This document shows positions 28,126 to 36,783 of a stretch of DNA of 64,000 nt, piece after piece. The stretch is taken from contig NZ_JAZHRX010000001.1 of assembly GCF_036924645.1 (NCBI RefSeq), forward strand, positions 5,049,501-5,113,500, in the 5' to 3' direction. This DNA is from Bradyrhizobium sp. AZCC 2176. Its GTDB lineage: Bacteria; Pseudomonadota; Alphaproteobacteria; Rhizobiales; Xanthobacteraceae. The position numbers and the translations under genes were made by a program. The notes under the pieces were generated by a model. It was not told where the DNA came from. It was given only the letters and a program-made list of their open reading frames with translations, and made no database searches. How positions within the stretch are numbered: the first letter of the stretch is position 1; the number at the start of each line of letters is the position of its first letter.

Positions 28126-29109
28126 ATGAGAATCCTTGTATTCGGCGGCACCGGTTTCGTCGGACTCAATATCGCTGCGGAACTGCTGGCGCGCGGTCAT
28201 GCGGTGACATTGTTCGACCGCGCGGGTCTGCCGTCTGACGCAAGGAGGGATTTTGCCTCTCACCGGGATCGGCTGACGGCCATCCAGGGCGACGTCACGG
28301 ATAGTCGAGCCGTGGAAGCGGCGATTGCCGCGGGCTATGACGCCATCATTCTGGGGGCCGCGATCACCGCCGGACCCGAGCGTGAGGCGAGCGATCCCGA
28401 GACCATTTTGCGGGTAAACCTGTTGGCTCAGACGCCGATCCTGATCGCGGCCCGAAGCAGCGGCGTTAGACGCATCATCAATCTGTCGTCTGCGGCAGCC
28501 TACGGCGCGAGCGCATTCCGGAGCGTGCTGCTCGATGAAGAAACTCCCTGCGATCCGGCCTCACTATATGCCATCACCAAATTCGCGTCCGAGAAGGTCG
28601 CTGCGCGTCTGGCCGGTCTCTGGCAACAGGAGATCATCAGCGTGCGGCTGAGCGCCGTGTTCGGGCCTTGGGAGCGGAGCAACGATGTGCGCGACACCCC
28701 AAGCCCGCAGGTGCAGATTCTGGCCGCGATTCAGGAGGGGTACGAAGCTGTTCTATCGCGTCCGGGGGTGAGGGATTGGATCTATGCGGTGGATGTCGCG
28801 GAAGCCGTGACATTACTGATCGAGGCCGCGAGGCCGAAGCATCTGCTCTATAACATTTCAAGCGGCGTGGAATGGTCGGCGTTGCGATGGGGTCAGGAGC
28901 TTGCCGCGTTGCAGCCGGGCTTCGTTTGTCGGCTGACGGATGCCGGTGAGGTGGCGACGGTCGACCTGCATAGTCCAGCCGACCGGGCGCCGCTTTCGGT
29001 CTCTCGGCTGGCAGAGGAGTTCGGCTGGCGCGCGCGGTTTGGTTGCACGGACTCGGCCGCTGATCTGAACCGTTGGTGGACCGAGCATCGAGTGGGAAAC
29101 CTGACATGA
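28126..29109 (+). CDS. NAD(P)-dependent epimerase/dehydratase family protein
   Basis: An extended SDR-fold protein of 327 residues. The N-terminal nucleotide motif is G-G-T-G-F-V-G (residues 7-13) and the active-site residues appear as S in N-L-S-S-A-A-A-Y and Y-A-I-T-K (Tyr-x3-Lys). The start may be ATG 28126, giving the typical M-R-I-L-V-F-G-G-T-G, or ATG 28111; neither has a strong ribosome-binding site. It overlaps the next SDR gene by ATGA and lies 28 bases after the hydantoinase gene. A role on a sugar or hydroxy-acid product is possible but unknown. Confidence 0.87.
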   Translation: MRILVFGGTGFVGLNIAAELLARGHAVTLFDRAGLPSDARRDFASHRDRLTAIQGDVTDSRAVEAAIAAGYDAIILGAAITAGPEREASDPETILRVNLLAQTPILIAARSSGVRRIINLSSAAAYGASAFRSVLLDEETPCDPASLYAITKFASEKVAARLAGLWQQEIISVRLSAVFGPWERSNDVRDTPSPQVQILAAIQEGYEAVLSRPGVRDWIYAVDVAEAVTLLIEAARPKHLLYNISSGVEWSALRWGQELAALQPGFVCRLTDAGEVATVDLHSPADRAPLSVSRLAEEFGWRARFGCTDSAADLNRWWTEHRVGNLT

Positions 29110-29867
29110 GACTGGCAGGGCGGACTGCGATCGTGACCGGCGCCGGCTCCGGCATCGGCCGGGCCAGCGCGGTGCTTTTCGCGAAACAAGGCGCCCTCGC
29201 TGCGCTGGTCGATCGCGACTACGCAGGCTTGCAGGAGACGCTGGCGGCGATCGATGGCGCGAACGGCCAAGCCTCGCTGTATGTCGGCGATGTCGGCGAG
29301 GCCGATTTCGCAGAAGATACCGTGGGCGATGTCATGGCGCGGCGTGGGCGGCTCGATGTGCTGATGGCTGCTGCCGGCATTTCCTGCGGCGGAACGGTGC
29401 TGACCACCGATCCAGCCGATTGGGACGCGGTGTTCCGCACCAATGTCGGCGGCACCTGGCTTTGGTCGCGCGCGGCCGTGCCGGAGATGCAGCGGCAGGG
29501 CAGCGGCTCGATCATCACGCTGGCATCGCAACTCGCGATCGCCGGCGGCAAGGGCAACAGCGCCTGTATCGCCGCAAAGGGGGCGATCATCGGCCTGACC
29601 CGGACGATGGCGGTCGATTTCGCCACGGATGGAATCCGCGTCAATGCGATCGCGCCGGGCGCCATCGACACCCCGATGCTGCGTCGCAGCTTTGCCCGTC
29701 ACGCCGACCCTGAAGCGGCGCGTGAAGCATCGCGCAACCGCCATGCGATGAAGCGGTTTGGCAAAGCAGAAGAGGTGGCCGAGGCCGCGCTGCATCTTGC
29801 CAGCGATGCGTCGTCCTTTACGACCGGCACCGTGATGGTGGTCGATGGCGGTTGGCTTGCCGCATGA
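29106..29867 (+). CDS. Short-chain dehydrogenase/reductase with Cys in place of the catalytic Tyr
   Basis: A 253-residue classical SDR with T-G-A-G-S-G-I-G near residue 11, the T-N-V-G-G segment with the structural Asn, S141 (L-A-S-Q) and K158. The catalytic Tyr position, 13 after Ser and 4 before Lys, is C154: the codon is TGT (29565-29567), one base from TAT. The rest, including the C-terminal V-V-D-G-G-W, is well preserved and the frame is intact. The start overlaps the upstream stop by ATGA, and the 3' end overlaps the flavoprotein gene the same way. It may be inactive as a dehydrogenase, or have altered chemistry. Confidence 0.92.
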   Translation: MRLAGRTAIVTGAGSGIGRASAVLFAKQGALAALVDRDYAGLQETLAAIDGANGQASLYVGDVGEADFAEDTVGDVMARRGRLDVLMAAAGISCGGTVLTTDPADWDAVFRTNVGGTWLWSRAAVPEMQRQGSGSIITLASQLAIAGGKGNSACIAAKGAIIGLTRTMAVDFATDGIRVNAIAPGAIDTPMLRRSFARHADPEAAREASRNRHAMKRFGKAEEVAEAALHLASDASSFTTGTVMVVDGGWLAA

Positions 29868-31300
29868 GCGGCGCCCTTATCGCTCTCGAAGCTCAGGTTC
29901 GCGCCGATCTTGCCAAGACCGCGCATCCAAATGCTGCGTGGCTTACGCCCAGGCTCGGGCCGGACGACAGACCGGCACTGGACGTGCTCGTGGTCGGCGC
30001 CGGGCAATCGGGCCTCGCGACGGCGTTTGGACTGACGCGCTCGCAAGTGAGCAGCACCCTCGTGCTCGACAAATCTGCGAAGGGACGGGAAGGACCGTGG
30101 CTGACCTATGCCCGCATGCATACGCTGCGCAGTCCGAAGCATTTCACCGGGCCCGATCTTGATATTCCGAGCTTGACCTACCAGTCCTGGCACGAGGCGC
30201 GCTTCGGCGAGGAGGATTGGCGGAATCTCGACCTGATTTCGCGCGAGCTTTGGGCGCAATATCTGCTCTGGTTCAGGCACGTCCTGGACCTGCCGGTGCG
30301 AAACGAGTGCGAAGTCATCGAGATCTCGCCCGCGGCCGGTGGATTGCTCGCGGCCAAGGTGCAGACCGCCGATGGCGTCGACACTGTTTTTGCGCGCAAG
30401 ATAGTGCTGGCGACGGGGCAGGAGGGCATGGGCGACTGGACCACTCCGGAGCCGCTGCGCCATCTGCCGTCGTCGCTTTGCGTGCATGCGGCGCATCCAA
30501 TCGATTTTGCGTCCTTGCGCGGCAAACGGGTTGCAGTGATCGGTGCCGGCGCTTCGGCCTTCGATAATGCTGCGACGGCACTGGAAGCTGGTGCGGCGGA
30601 GGTGCATCTGTTTTGCCGCAGGGCGGAGATCCAGGTGATACAGCCCTATCGTTGGCTTACCTTCCGTGGCTTCCTTCGCCATTTTTGCGATCTGGATGAT
30701 GCCTGGCGCTGGCGCTTCATGCGCGCCGTTCTGGAGATGCGGGAAGGCTTTCCGCAGGCGACCTACGATCGCTGCGCCAGCCACGCCAACTTTCATTTGC
30801 AGGAGGACGCGCCGATCGACGCCACCAGGGAAACGGCTCATGGTGTCGAATTGCAGACGCCGCGGGGCGTGTTCGCAGTCGACTTCGTGATTTGTGGCAC
30901 GGGGATCGACATGAATTTTGCAAGCCGGCCCGAGCTGCGAAACTGCGCCGCCAACATCGCGACCTGGGCTGACCGCTACCAGCCACCGTCGGACGAGCGA
31001 AGCCCGCGGCTCGGGCGCTTCCCCTATCTCGCCGACGACTATGCGCTGATGGAGCGCGTCGCCGGTGAAACACCGTGGATCGCGGACATTCATGTCTTCG
31101 CAATCGCCTCCACCATGAGCTTCGGTGCTTCGGGCTCGTCGATCAATGCGATGACCACGGCGGTGCCGAAGCTCGTGCATGGGTTGACACGCGGCCTGTT
31201 TCGCGCGGACATCGAACGGCACTGGGCCTCGTTCAAGGCATATGACGTGCCGCAGGCGGTTGTCACGCGGCAAGCGCCGGCTACGGGCGCGGAACGATGA
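29864..31300 (+). CDS. FAD-dependent oxidoreductase, flavin-containing monooxygenase-like
   Basis: A 478-residue two-dinucleotide-fold flavoprotein. The FAD motif V-V-G-A-G-Q-S-G-L-A is near residue 45 and the NAD(P) motif V-I-G-A-G-A-S-A-F-D near residue 223, with a L-A-T-G-Q-E-G segment between them. This architecture is that of flavin monooxygenases and N-hydroxylases that use NAD(P)H and O2. ATG 29864 overlaps the SDR stop by ATGA. It is the last gene before the sigma-54-preceded transporter operon. The substrate is unknown; a nitrogenous heterocycle or amine would fit the setting, but this is inference. Confidence 0.87.
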   Translation: MSGALIALEAQVRADLAKTAHPNAAWLTPRLGPDDRPALDVLVVGAGQSGLATAFGLTRSQVSSTLVLDKSAKGREGPWLTYARMHTLRSPKHFTGPDLDIPSLTYQSWHEARFGEEDWRNLDLISRELWAQYLLWFRHVLDLPVRNECEVIEISPAAGGLLAAKVQTADGVDTVFARKIVLATGQEGMGDWTTPEPLRHLPSSLCVHAAHPIDFASLRGKRVAVIGAGASAFDNAATALEAGAAEVHLFCRRAEIQVIQPYRWLTFRGFLRHFCDLDDAWRWRFMRAVLEMREGFPQATYDRCASHANFHLQEDAPIDATRETAHGVELQTPRGVFAVDFVICGTGIDMNFASRPELRNCAANIATWADRYQPPSDERSPRLGRFPYLADDYALMERVAGETPWIADIHVFAIASTMSFGASGSSINAMTTAVPKLVHGLTRGLFRADIERHWASFKAYDVPQAVVTRQAPATGAER

Positions 31301-31363
31301 ACGGTTTTCGATGTCACTGGGGAGCTTCGCTCATACCATGCTTGTGTTTCCGGCGGGCCCGAC

Positions 31364-31379
31364 TGGCATATCCCTTGCT
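31364..31379 (+). promoter_or_regulatory. Candidate sigma-54 (-24/-12) promoter of the second peptide-type ABC operon
   Basis: TGGCATA-TCCC-TTGCT keeps GG-N10-GC (31365-31378) with a perfect -12 box and matches the consensus at 10 of 12 positions. The predicted start is near 31390, about 45 bases before the binding-protein ATG. Confidence 0.55.
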
Positions 31380-31434
31380 TTAAGTTGATGTTCTCGTTCA
31401 GAAAATAAACGTGGCAAAACAGGGAATAAGTCCG

Positions 31435-33051
31435 ATGAGCGTTACAGGATCCAGGCGTCTGCTTTCGGTGGTCGCCTCCATCGCGTTGTCACTGGCGGCT
31501 GGATCGGTGCAGGCGCAAACGCGTTCCGAAACGTTGCGCTACGTGACCGGGGCATCGGTGAATACACTCGATCCGAATATTCCTGGGTCGACCCGCGAAG
31601 CTTTTGCGGTGAGTCTTAGCACCTACGACCGGCTGGTTTCCTTCGGCCGCAAACAACTCAACGGCAAATGGGTGTTTGATCTCGGCAAGATCACGGGGGA
31701 GCTGGCGGAATCCTACGAGATCAGCCCGGACGGGTTGAAGATGACATTTCGCCTGCGCAAGGACGCCAAATTCCAGGACGGCACGCCGGTCACGGCGGAA
31801 GATGTCAAATGGTCGCTTGACCGGGTCGTCACGGCGCCGGTCCTCGGCAAGGCACAGCTCCTCACGGGATCGATGACATCGGCGGACCAGTTCAAGGTGA
31901 TCGATCCACTGACCATCGAGGTGACGCTGCCGAAACCGGACAAGCTTGCCTTGCCCAATCTCGCCACCATCTATCCGATCATCTTCAACTCCAAGGTCGC
32001 CAAGGCCCATGCGACGGCAGATGATCCCTGGGCATTGGCATGGTTGAAAGAGAACACGGCGGGCAGCGGTGCCTACAAGATCGAGAGCTTCAAGCCGGGT
32101 GAACAGGTGATCATGGCACGCAACGAGGCCTGGAATCGCGGAACGGCCGACAAATCGGCGTCCTTCAAGCGCGTCATCGTGCAGTCGGTGCCGGAGCCGG
32201 CGACACGCGCCAACCTGGTCGAGCGCGGCGATGCCGATCTCGTCATCGATCTGCAGGCGAGCGACGTCCAGTCGCTCGAGGCCAAAGGCAAGCTGAAGGT
32301 GATCTCTACGCCCCAATACAATGCCGTCACCTTCATTTCGATGAACAACCAGATCCCGCCCTTCGACAACGTCAACGTACGTCGCGCCGTCGCCTTTGCG
32401 TTGCCCTACGACGACATGTTCAAGGCAGCACTGTTCGGCCGCGGCTCGCCGCTGTTCGGTGCGGCATGGGCGGATGGCAAGCCAACGAGCGGCGCCTATC
32501 CGATCCCGCAGCCGGTGAAGCTCGATCTCAATAAGGCCAAGGAATATCTGAAGGCGGCAGGCATGCCTGACGGCTTCTCGACCACGTTCAGCTTCAATGT
32601 CGGCCAAGCGTCGACCGCCGAACCGATGGCGGCCCTGGTGAAGGAAACGCTGGCCAAGATCGGCATCAAGGTCGATATCCAGAAGCTGCCGGACGCGCAG
32701 ATGTCGACGCAGATCAATGAGAAGAAGCTTCCCTTCTTCACCGAGGGCATCGTCGCCTGGCTGCCGTCGACTGACTATTTCTACCGCAACTTCTACACCG
32801 GCAATCAGCGCTGGAACTACTCATCGATCAACAATCCGGAACTGGTAGAGATCGCGCAGAAGGCTCGTTTTGAACCCGATGCGGCCAAGTATGAGGAAGA
32901 TGGCATCAAGCTCAACGCCATCCATTTTAGCGAGATACCGCAGATACCGCTCTGGCAGCCCAGCCAGGACGCCGTGATGGCGTCCTCGGTCGAAGGCTAC
33001 ACCTACCAATTCCACCGCCAGGTCGATTATCGCGATCTTAATCGCAAGTAA
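31435..33051 (+). CDS. Peptide/nickel-type ABC transporter substrate-binding protein
   Basis: A 538-residue family 5 binding protein with a signal peptide (S-R-R-L-L-S-V-V-A-S followed by a hydrophobic core, cleavage after V-Q-A-Q) and the class block V-N-T-L-D-P-N-I-P-G. The ATG at 31435 has AGGGA about 9 bases upstream; a GTG at 31411 lacks one. It heads a four-gene operon with two permeases and a fused ATPase, and is preceded by a sigma-54-like promoter. The following hydantoinase A/B genes suggest that the imported ligand is a cyclic or N-substituted amide, which is inference. Confidence 0.93.
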   Translation: MSVTGSRRLLSVVASIALSLAAGSVQAQTRSETLRYVTGASVNTLDPNIPGSTREAFAVSLSTYDRLVSFGRKQLNGKWVFDLGKITGELAESYEISPDGLKMTFRLRKDAKFQDGTPVTAEDVKWSLDRVVTAPVLGKAQLLTGSMTSADQFKVIDPLTIEVTLPKPDKLALPNLATIYPIIFNSKVAKAHATADDPWALAWLKENTAGSGAYKIESFKPGEQVIMARNEAWNRGTADKSASFKRVIVQSVPEPATRANLVERGDADLVIDLQASDVQSLEAKGKLKVISTPQYNAVTFISMNNQIPPFDNVNVRRAVAFALPYDDMFKAALFGRGSPLFGAAWADGKPTSGAYPIPQPVKLDLNKAKEYLKAAGMPDGFSTTFSFNVGQASTAEPMAALVKETLAKIGIKVDIQKLPDAQMSTQINEKKLPFFTEGIVAWLPSTDYFYRNFYTGNQRWNYSSINNPELVEIAQKARFEPDAAKYEEDGIKLNAIHFSEIPQIPLWQPSQDAVMASSVEGYTYQFHRQVDYRDLNRK

Positions 33052-33063
33052 CCGGTAGGTCAG

Positions 33064-34095
33064 ATGGCGGCCTTTGGAGCAACGGTGATACGGGCGGGCA
33101 GGCGCTTACTGTCCTCGCTGCCGGCGCTCTTTGGCGTGCTCGTCTTCACCTTCCTCTTGATGCGGGTGTTGCCGGGGGATCCTGCGGTGTTCTTCGCCTC
33201 CGGGCCGAACGCCGGCAAGGAGGAGATCGAGGTCATCCGCAAGCAGATGGGCCTCAACAAGCCGGTGCCGGAACAATTGATGCTGTATCTCTATGATGTC
33301 GGCAGCGGCAATCTCGGCAGATCGATGATGACCGGGCAACTGGTCACGAAAGATCTCCGTGAGCGGCTGCCGGCTTCGTTGGAGCTCACCTTCACGGCAT
33401 TGCTGATCGCGTTGCTCTCGGCGGTGCCGCTCGGCGTGCTGGCGGCCCTGAGACCGGGATCCATCATTGATCACGGCGTGCGGTTTTTCTGCGCGCTCGG
33501 CGTCTGTGTACCGACGTTCGTTTCTGGCCTGTTGCTGATCTATGTCTTCTATTACCTGCTCGGGCTTGCGCCCGATCCGACCGGCCGGGTCGATATCTTT
33601 GCGTCGCTGCCGCCAAGGCGGACCGGCTTCCTGTTGATCGACTTCCTGATCGCCGGCGATTTCGATGGATGGTGGGCCGCCTTCAAGCAACTGATCTTGC
33701 CGGCGCTGAGCATGGCGCTGTTCGTGGTGGCGCCGCTGGCGCGCATCACGCGGGCCTCGATGCTGGTCTCGTTGGGCAGCGATTTCGTGCGTACCGCGCG
33801 TTCCGTAGGTCTTCCCTGGTGGCGGGTCGTTGTCACCTATGCGTTGCGCAACGCCATCCTGCCGGTCATCACCATCGCGGGCATCGTGTTCTCGACCATG
33901 CTCGGCGCCAATGTCCTGGTGGAAAAGGTGTTCTCCTGGCCGGGCGTCGCCTCCTACGCGCTCGACGCGTTGCTCTCTTCCGATTATGCGCCGGTGCAAG
34001 GATTTGTGCTGCTGATGGCGACCGTGTTCGTGATCGTCAATCTGCTGGTGGATCTTCTTTATGGCATCGCCGATCCGCGGGTGACAATCGGATGA
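33064..34095 (+). CDS. Peptide-type ABC transporter permease, DppB family
   Basis: A 343-residue permease with the DppB-type N-terminus (R-R-L-L-S-S-L-P-A-L-F-G-V), six expected transmembrane helices and the EAA loop (F-V-R-T-A-R-S-V-G). It starts 12 bases after the binding protein, with TAGGT as ribosome-binding site, and overlaps the next permease by ATGA. It carries a longer periplasmic loop (about residues 170-200) than the first operon's DppB homologue. Confidence 0.93.
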   Translation: MAAFGATVIRAGRRLLSSLPALFGVLVFTFLLMRVLPGDPAVFFASGPNAGKEEIEVIRKQMGLNKPVPEQLMLYLYDVGSGNLGRSMMTGQLVTKDLRERLPASLELTFTALLIALLSAVPLGVLAALRPGSIIDHGVRFFCALGVCVPTFVSGLLLIYVFYYLLGLAPDPTGRVDIFASLPPRRTGFLLIDFLIAGDFDGWWAAFKQLILPALSMALFVVAPLARITRASMLVSLGSDFVRTARSVGLPWWRVVVTYALRNAILPVITIAGIVFSTMLGANVLVEKVFSWPGVASYALDALLSSDYAPVQGFVLLMATVFVIVNLLVDLLYGIADPRVTIG

Positions 34096-34940
34096 CCAGT
34101 GCGACGCTTCGCCATGCCGGCTGGATTCTGCGCGGCAACCCGCTCACCGCCGTTGCCGCTGCCGGCGTCTTCCTGCTTGCGCTGATCGCGATCCTCGGGC
34201 CGTGGATCGTGCCGTATGATCCGATCGTTTCGAATGTCTCGCAAGCCCTGATGCCGCCGAGCGCCGCACACATCGCCGGTACCGATCAACTCGGCCGCGA
34301 CGTGTTCAGCCGCCTCATCGTCGCGGCGCGGCTCGATCTCGCCATTGCCGTATCGGCGGTCGGAATCTCCTTTGCCATCGGCGCCGTGATCGGCGCGATC
34401 TGCGGCTATACCGGCGGCCGGCTCGATCGCGGCGTCGGCCGTTTCGTCGACGTCGTGATGGCCTTTCCGCTGTTCGTGCTCGCCATGGCGATGGTTGCGG
34501 CGCTCGGCAATCGGGTCGAGAACATCGTCATCGCGACCGCCATCATCAATCTTCCATTCTACATCCGCTTTGCGCGGGCGGAGGTGAATGTCCGTCGCAA
34601 TGTCGGCTGGGTCGAAGCGGCGCGCGCCTGCGGCGACAGCCATCTCTCGGTCGTGCTGCGCTTCCTGCTGCCGAACGTGCTCCCGGCCATGGCGGTGCAA
34701 ATATCGCTCAATCTCGGCTGGGCGATCCTCAATGCTGCCGGACTGTCCTTCATCGGCCTCGGCGTCAAACCGCCGACGCCGGAATGGGGCATCATGGTTG
34801 CGGAAGGCGCGCGCTTCATTTCCACCGGCAAATGGTGGCTGGTCGCCTTTCCGGGCCTGGCGCTGATGCTGACGGTGCTGTGCTTCAACCTGCTCGGCGA
34901 CGGGGTGCGCGATATTCTCGACCCCCGCATGCGAACATGA
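34092..34940 (+). CDS. Peptide-type ABC transporter permease, DppC family
   Basis: A 282-residue permease with the DppC motif G-T-D-Q-L-G-R-D-V-F-S-R near residue 62 and the EAA loop (V-E-A-A-R-A-C-G). The ATG at 34092 overlaps the upstream stop as ATGA; the frame continues upstream without similarity. It pairs with the preceding permease and overlaps the fused ATPase by ATGA. Confidence 0.93.
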   Translation: MTSATLRHAGWILRGNPLTAVAAAGVFLLALIAILGPWIVPYDPIVSNVSQALMPPSAAHIAGTDQLGRDVFSRLIVAARLDLAIAVSAVGISFAIGAVIGAICGYTGGRLDRGVGRFVDVVMAFPLFVLAMAMVAALGNRVENIVIATAIINLPFYIRFARAEVNVRRNVGWVEAARACGDSHLSVVLRFLLPNVLPAMAVQISLNLGWAILNAAGLSFIGLGVKPPTPEWGIMVAEGARFISTGKWWLVAFPGLALMLTVLCFNLLGDGVRDILDPRMRT

Positions 34941-36604
34941 CCGCTTCGCTGCTGGCATTGCGCGACCTGCACGTCAGCTTCTCGACACGGCGTGGCCTTG
35001 TCGAGGCGGTGCGTGGCGTCACGCTATCGCTCGGCGAGGGCGAGATGCTCGGCCTCGTCGGCGAGAGCGGCTCGGGCAAGTCCGTCACCGGCTTTGCGAT
35101 CACGCGGCTGCTCGATGCGGCCGGGCGGATCACGGCAGGCCATATCCAGTTTCGCGGGCAGGACATCACGCGGATCTCGGCGGGTGATTTCCGCCATCTG
35201 CATGGCGCGGCGATGGCGATGATCTTCCAGAATCCGCGTGCAGCGCTCAACCCGATCCGTGCCGTCGGGGACCAGATCGCCGATGCGATCACGGCCCATA
35301 AGCGAATGCCGCGCGATCAGGCGCGCGCGCACGCGCTGGAGCTGCTGCGCGCCGTGCAAATTCGCGATCCCGAAAAACGGATGGCCGCGTACCCGCACGA
35401 ACTCTCGGGCGGCATGTGCCAGCGCGTGATGATCGCAATGGCGATTTCCTGCAACCCGGCGCTGCTGATCGCGGACGAGCCGACCACGGGCCTCGACGTC
35501 ACGACGCAAAAGGTCGTGATGGACCTTCTGACCGGGATTGCGGCTGAGCGCGGCATGGCAACCATCCTGATCACCCACGATCTCGGTCTCGCCGCCCGCT
35601 ACTGTCGCCGCGTCGTGGTGATGGAGCAGGGCCGGCTGGTCGAGGGGGCCAAACCGAAGACGCTTTTTCACTCACCACAGCACCCCTACACCAGGCGTCT
35701 GGTGGCAGCGTCGCCCACGGCGAAGTCGCGGATCGCGGATTTGGTGCCGCAGGAGGAGAGGGGGCGGCATGCTGCGATGCCCATCGCGCCGCGGCCGCAG
35801 CCCGCACCGGGCACGCCGCCGCTGTTGGAGGTGCAGAAACTCGCAAAGCGGTTCGATCAAGGTGCCGCGGCAGTGGTAGACTTTTCAATGACGATCAGCG
35901 CCGGCGAGAGCGTCGGTCTGGTCGGCGAATCCGGCTCCGGTAAAAGCACGACGTCACGCATCATCTGCCGGCTGATCGATCCGAGCGAGGGCGAGATCGC
36001 GTTCGAGGGACAGTCGATCGGCCATATCCCGGCCCGCGATTTTCACCGGTCGCCGTTCCGCAAGGATATCCAGATCGTCTTTCAGGATCCGAACGACAGC
36101 CTCAACCCGCGTTTCACGGCCTTTGACTGCATCGCCCATCCGCTGCTGCGGCTTGGCGGCATGCGCCCGGGCGACGCGTTGCGGCAGCGGGTGGAAGAGT
36201 GCGCGCAGCGGGTTGGACTAAGGATCGAATTGCTGACGCGCTTCCCGCATCAGCTTTCGGGTGGTCAGAAGGCCCGCGTTGGCATCGCCCGCGCCATCGC
36301 CTGCCGGCCGCGCCTCTTGGTGCTGGACGAGCCGACGGCGGCATTGGATGTTTCGGTGCAGGCGGTCGTGCTGCAACTGCTCGACCGGTTGCGGCGCGAG
36401 GATGACCTCGCCTTCCTCTTTGTCAGCCACGACCTCAACGTCGTTCGCATGATGTGCGATCGGACCATCGTGCTGCAAAACGGCCGCATCGTCGAACAGG
36501 GTGAGAGCCGGGCGATGTTCGACAATCCGAAAACCGCTTACACGCGCGAGCTGGTCGAAGCCGTGCCGCATATCGAGCGAGAGCTGGCTGAGTTCGCGAC
36601 CTGA
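34937..36604 (+). CDS. Fused dipeptide-type ABC transporter ATPase (DppD-DppF in one chain)
   Basis: A 555-residue protein with two complete nucleotide-binding domains. The first has Walker A G-E-S-G-S-G-K-S at residues 42-49, L-S-G-G-M-C-Q-R and L-L-I-A-D-E-P-T. The second, beginning near residue 290, has G-E-S-G-S-G-K-S-T, L-S-G-G-Q-K-A-R and L-L-V-L-D-E-P-T. The two halves correspond to DppD and DppF, which are separate genes in the operon at 15-21 kb. The ATG overlaps the permease stop. One chain therefore supplies both ATPase sites of this transporter. Confidence 0.94.
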   Translation: MTASLLALRDLHVSFSTRRGLVEAVRGVTLSLGEGEMLGLVGESGSGKSVTGFAITRLLDAAGRITAGHIQFRGQDITRISAGDFRHLHGAAMAMIFQNPRAALNPIRAVGDQIADAITAHKRMPRDQARAHALELLRAVQIRDPEKRMAAYPHELSGGMCQRVMIAMAISCNPALLIADEPTTGLDVTTQKVVMDLLTGIAAERGMATILITHDLGLAARYCRRVVVMEQGRLVEGAKPKTLFHSPQHPYTRRLVAASPTAKSRIADLVPQEERGRHAAMPIAPRPQPAPGTPPLLEVQKLAKRFDQGAAAVVDFSMTISAGESVGLVGESGSGKSTTSRIICRLIDPSEGEIAFEGQSIGHIPARDFHRSPFRKDIQIVFQDPNDSLNPRFTAFDCIAHPLLRLGGMRPGDALRQRVEECAQRVGLRIELLTRFPHQLSGGQKARVGIARAIACRPRLLVLDEPTAALDVSVQAVVLQLLDRLRREDDLAFLFVSHDLNVVRMMCDRTIVLQNGRIVEQGESRAMFDNPKTAYTRELVEAVPHIERELAEFAT

Positions 36605-36614
36605 GATTATTGAC

Positions 36615-36630
36615 GGGCACGACACCTGCA
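36615..36630 (+). promoter_or_regulatory. Candidate sigma-54 (-24/-12) promoter of the hyuA-hyuB-TRAP operon
   Basis: GGGCACG-ACAC-CTGCA keeps GG-N10-GC (36616-36629) and matches the consensus at 10 of 12 positions. The predicted start near 36641 would give a leader of about 140 bases before hyuA. Confidence 0.45.
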
Positions 36631-36783
36631 GGGCGATGCGCGACGGCGTGCGGGTTTGTCGAGGTCGCGCTTGCATAGGTGCCCAGCAAAATAGCTGTGC
36701 AGCTTGCCGCGGATGCGGTCAATGGCATGGAAATTGCTGAACATTTGGCTACAGTTCGTCGGTCAGAACGTGGAGAATTTGGA

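Noticed and set aside
29699..31273. 524-codon open frame antisense to the flavoprotein
   Set aside because: Arg/His-rich translation typical of the complement of GC-rich coding DNA; the sense strand encodes a clear two-Rossmann flavoprotein.
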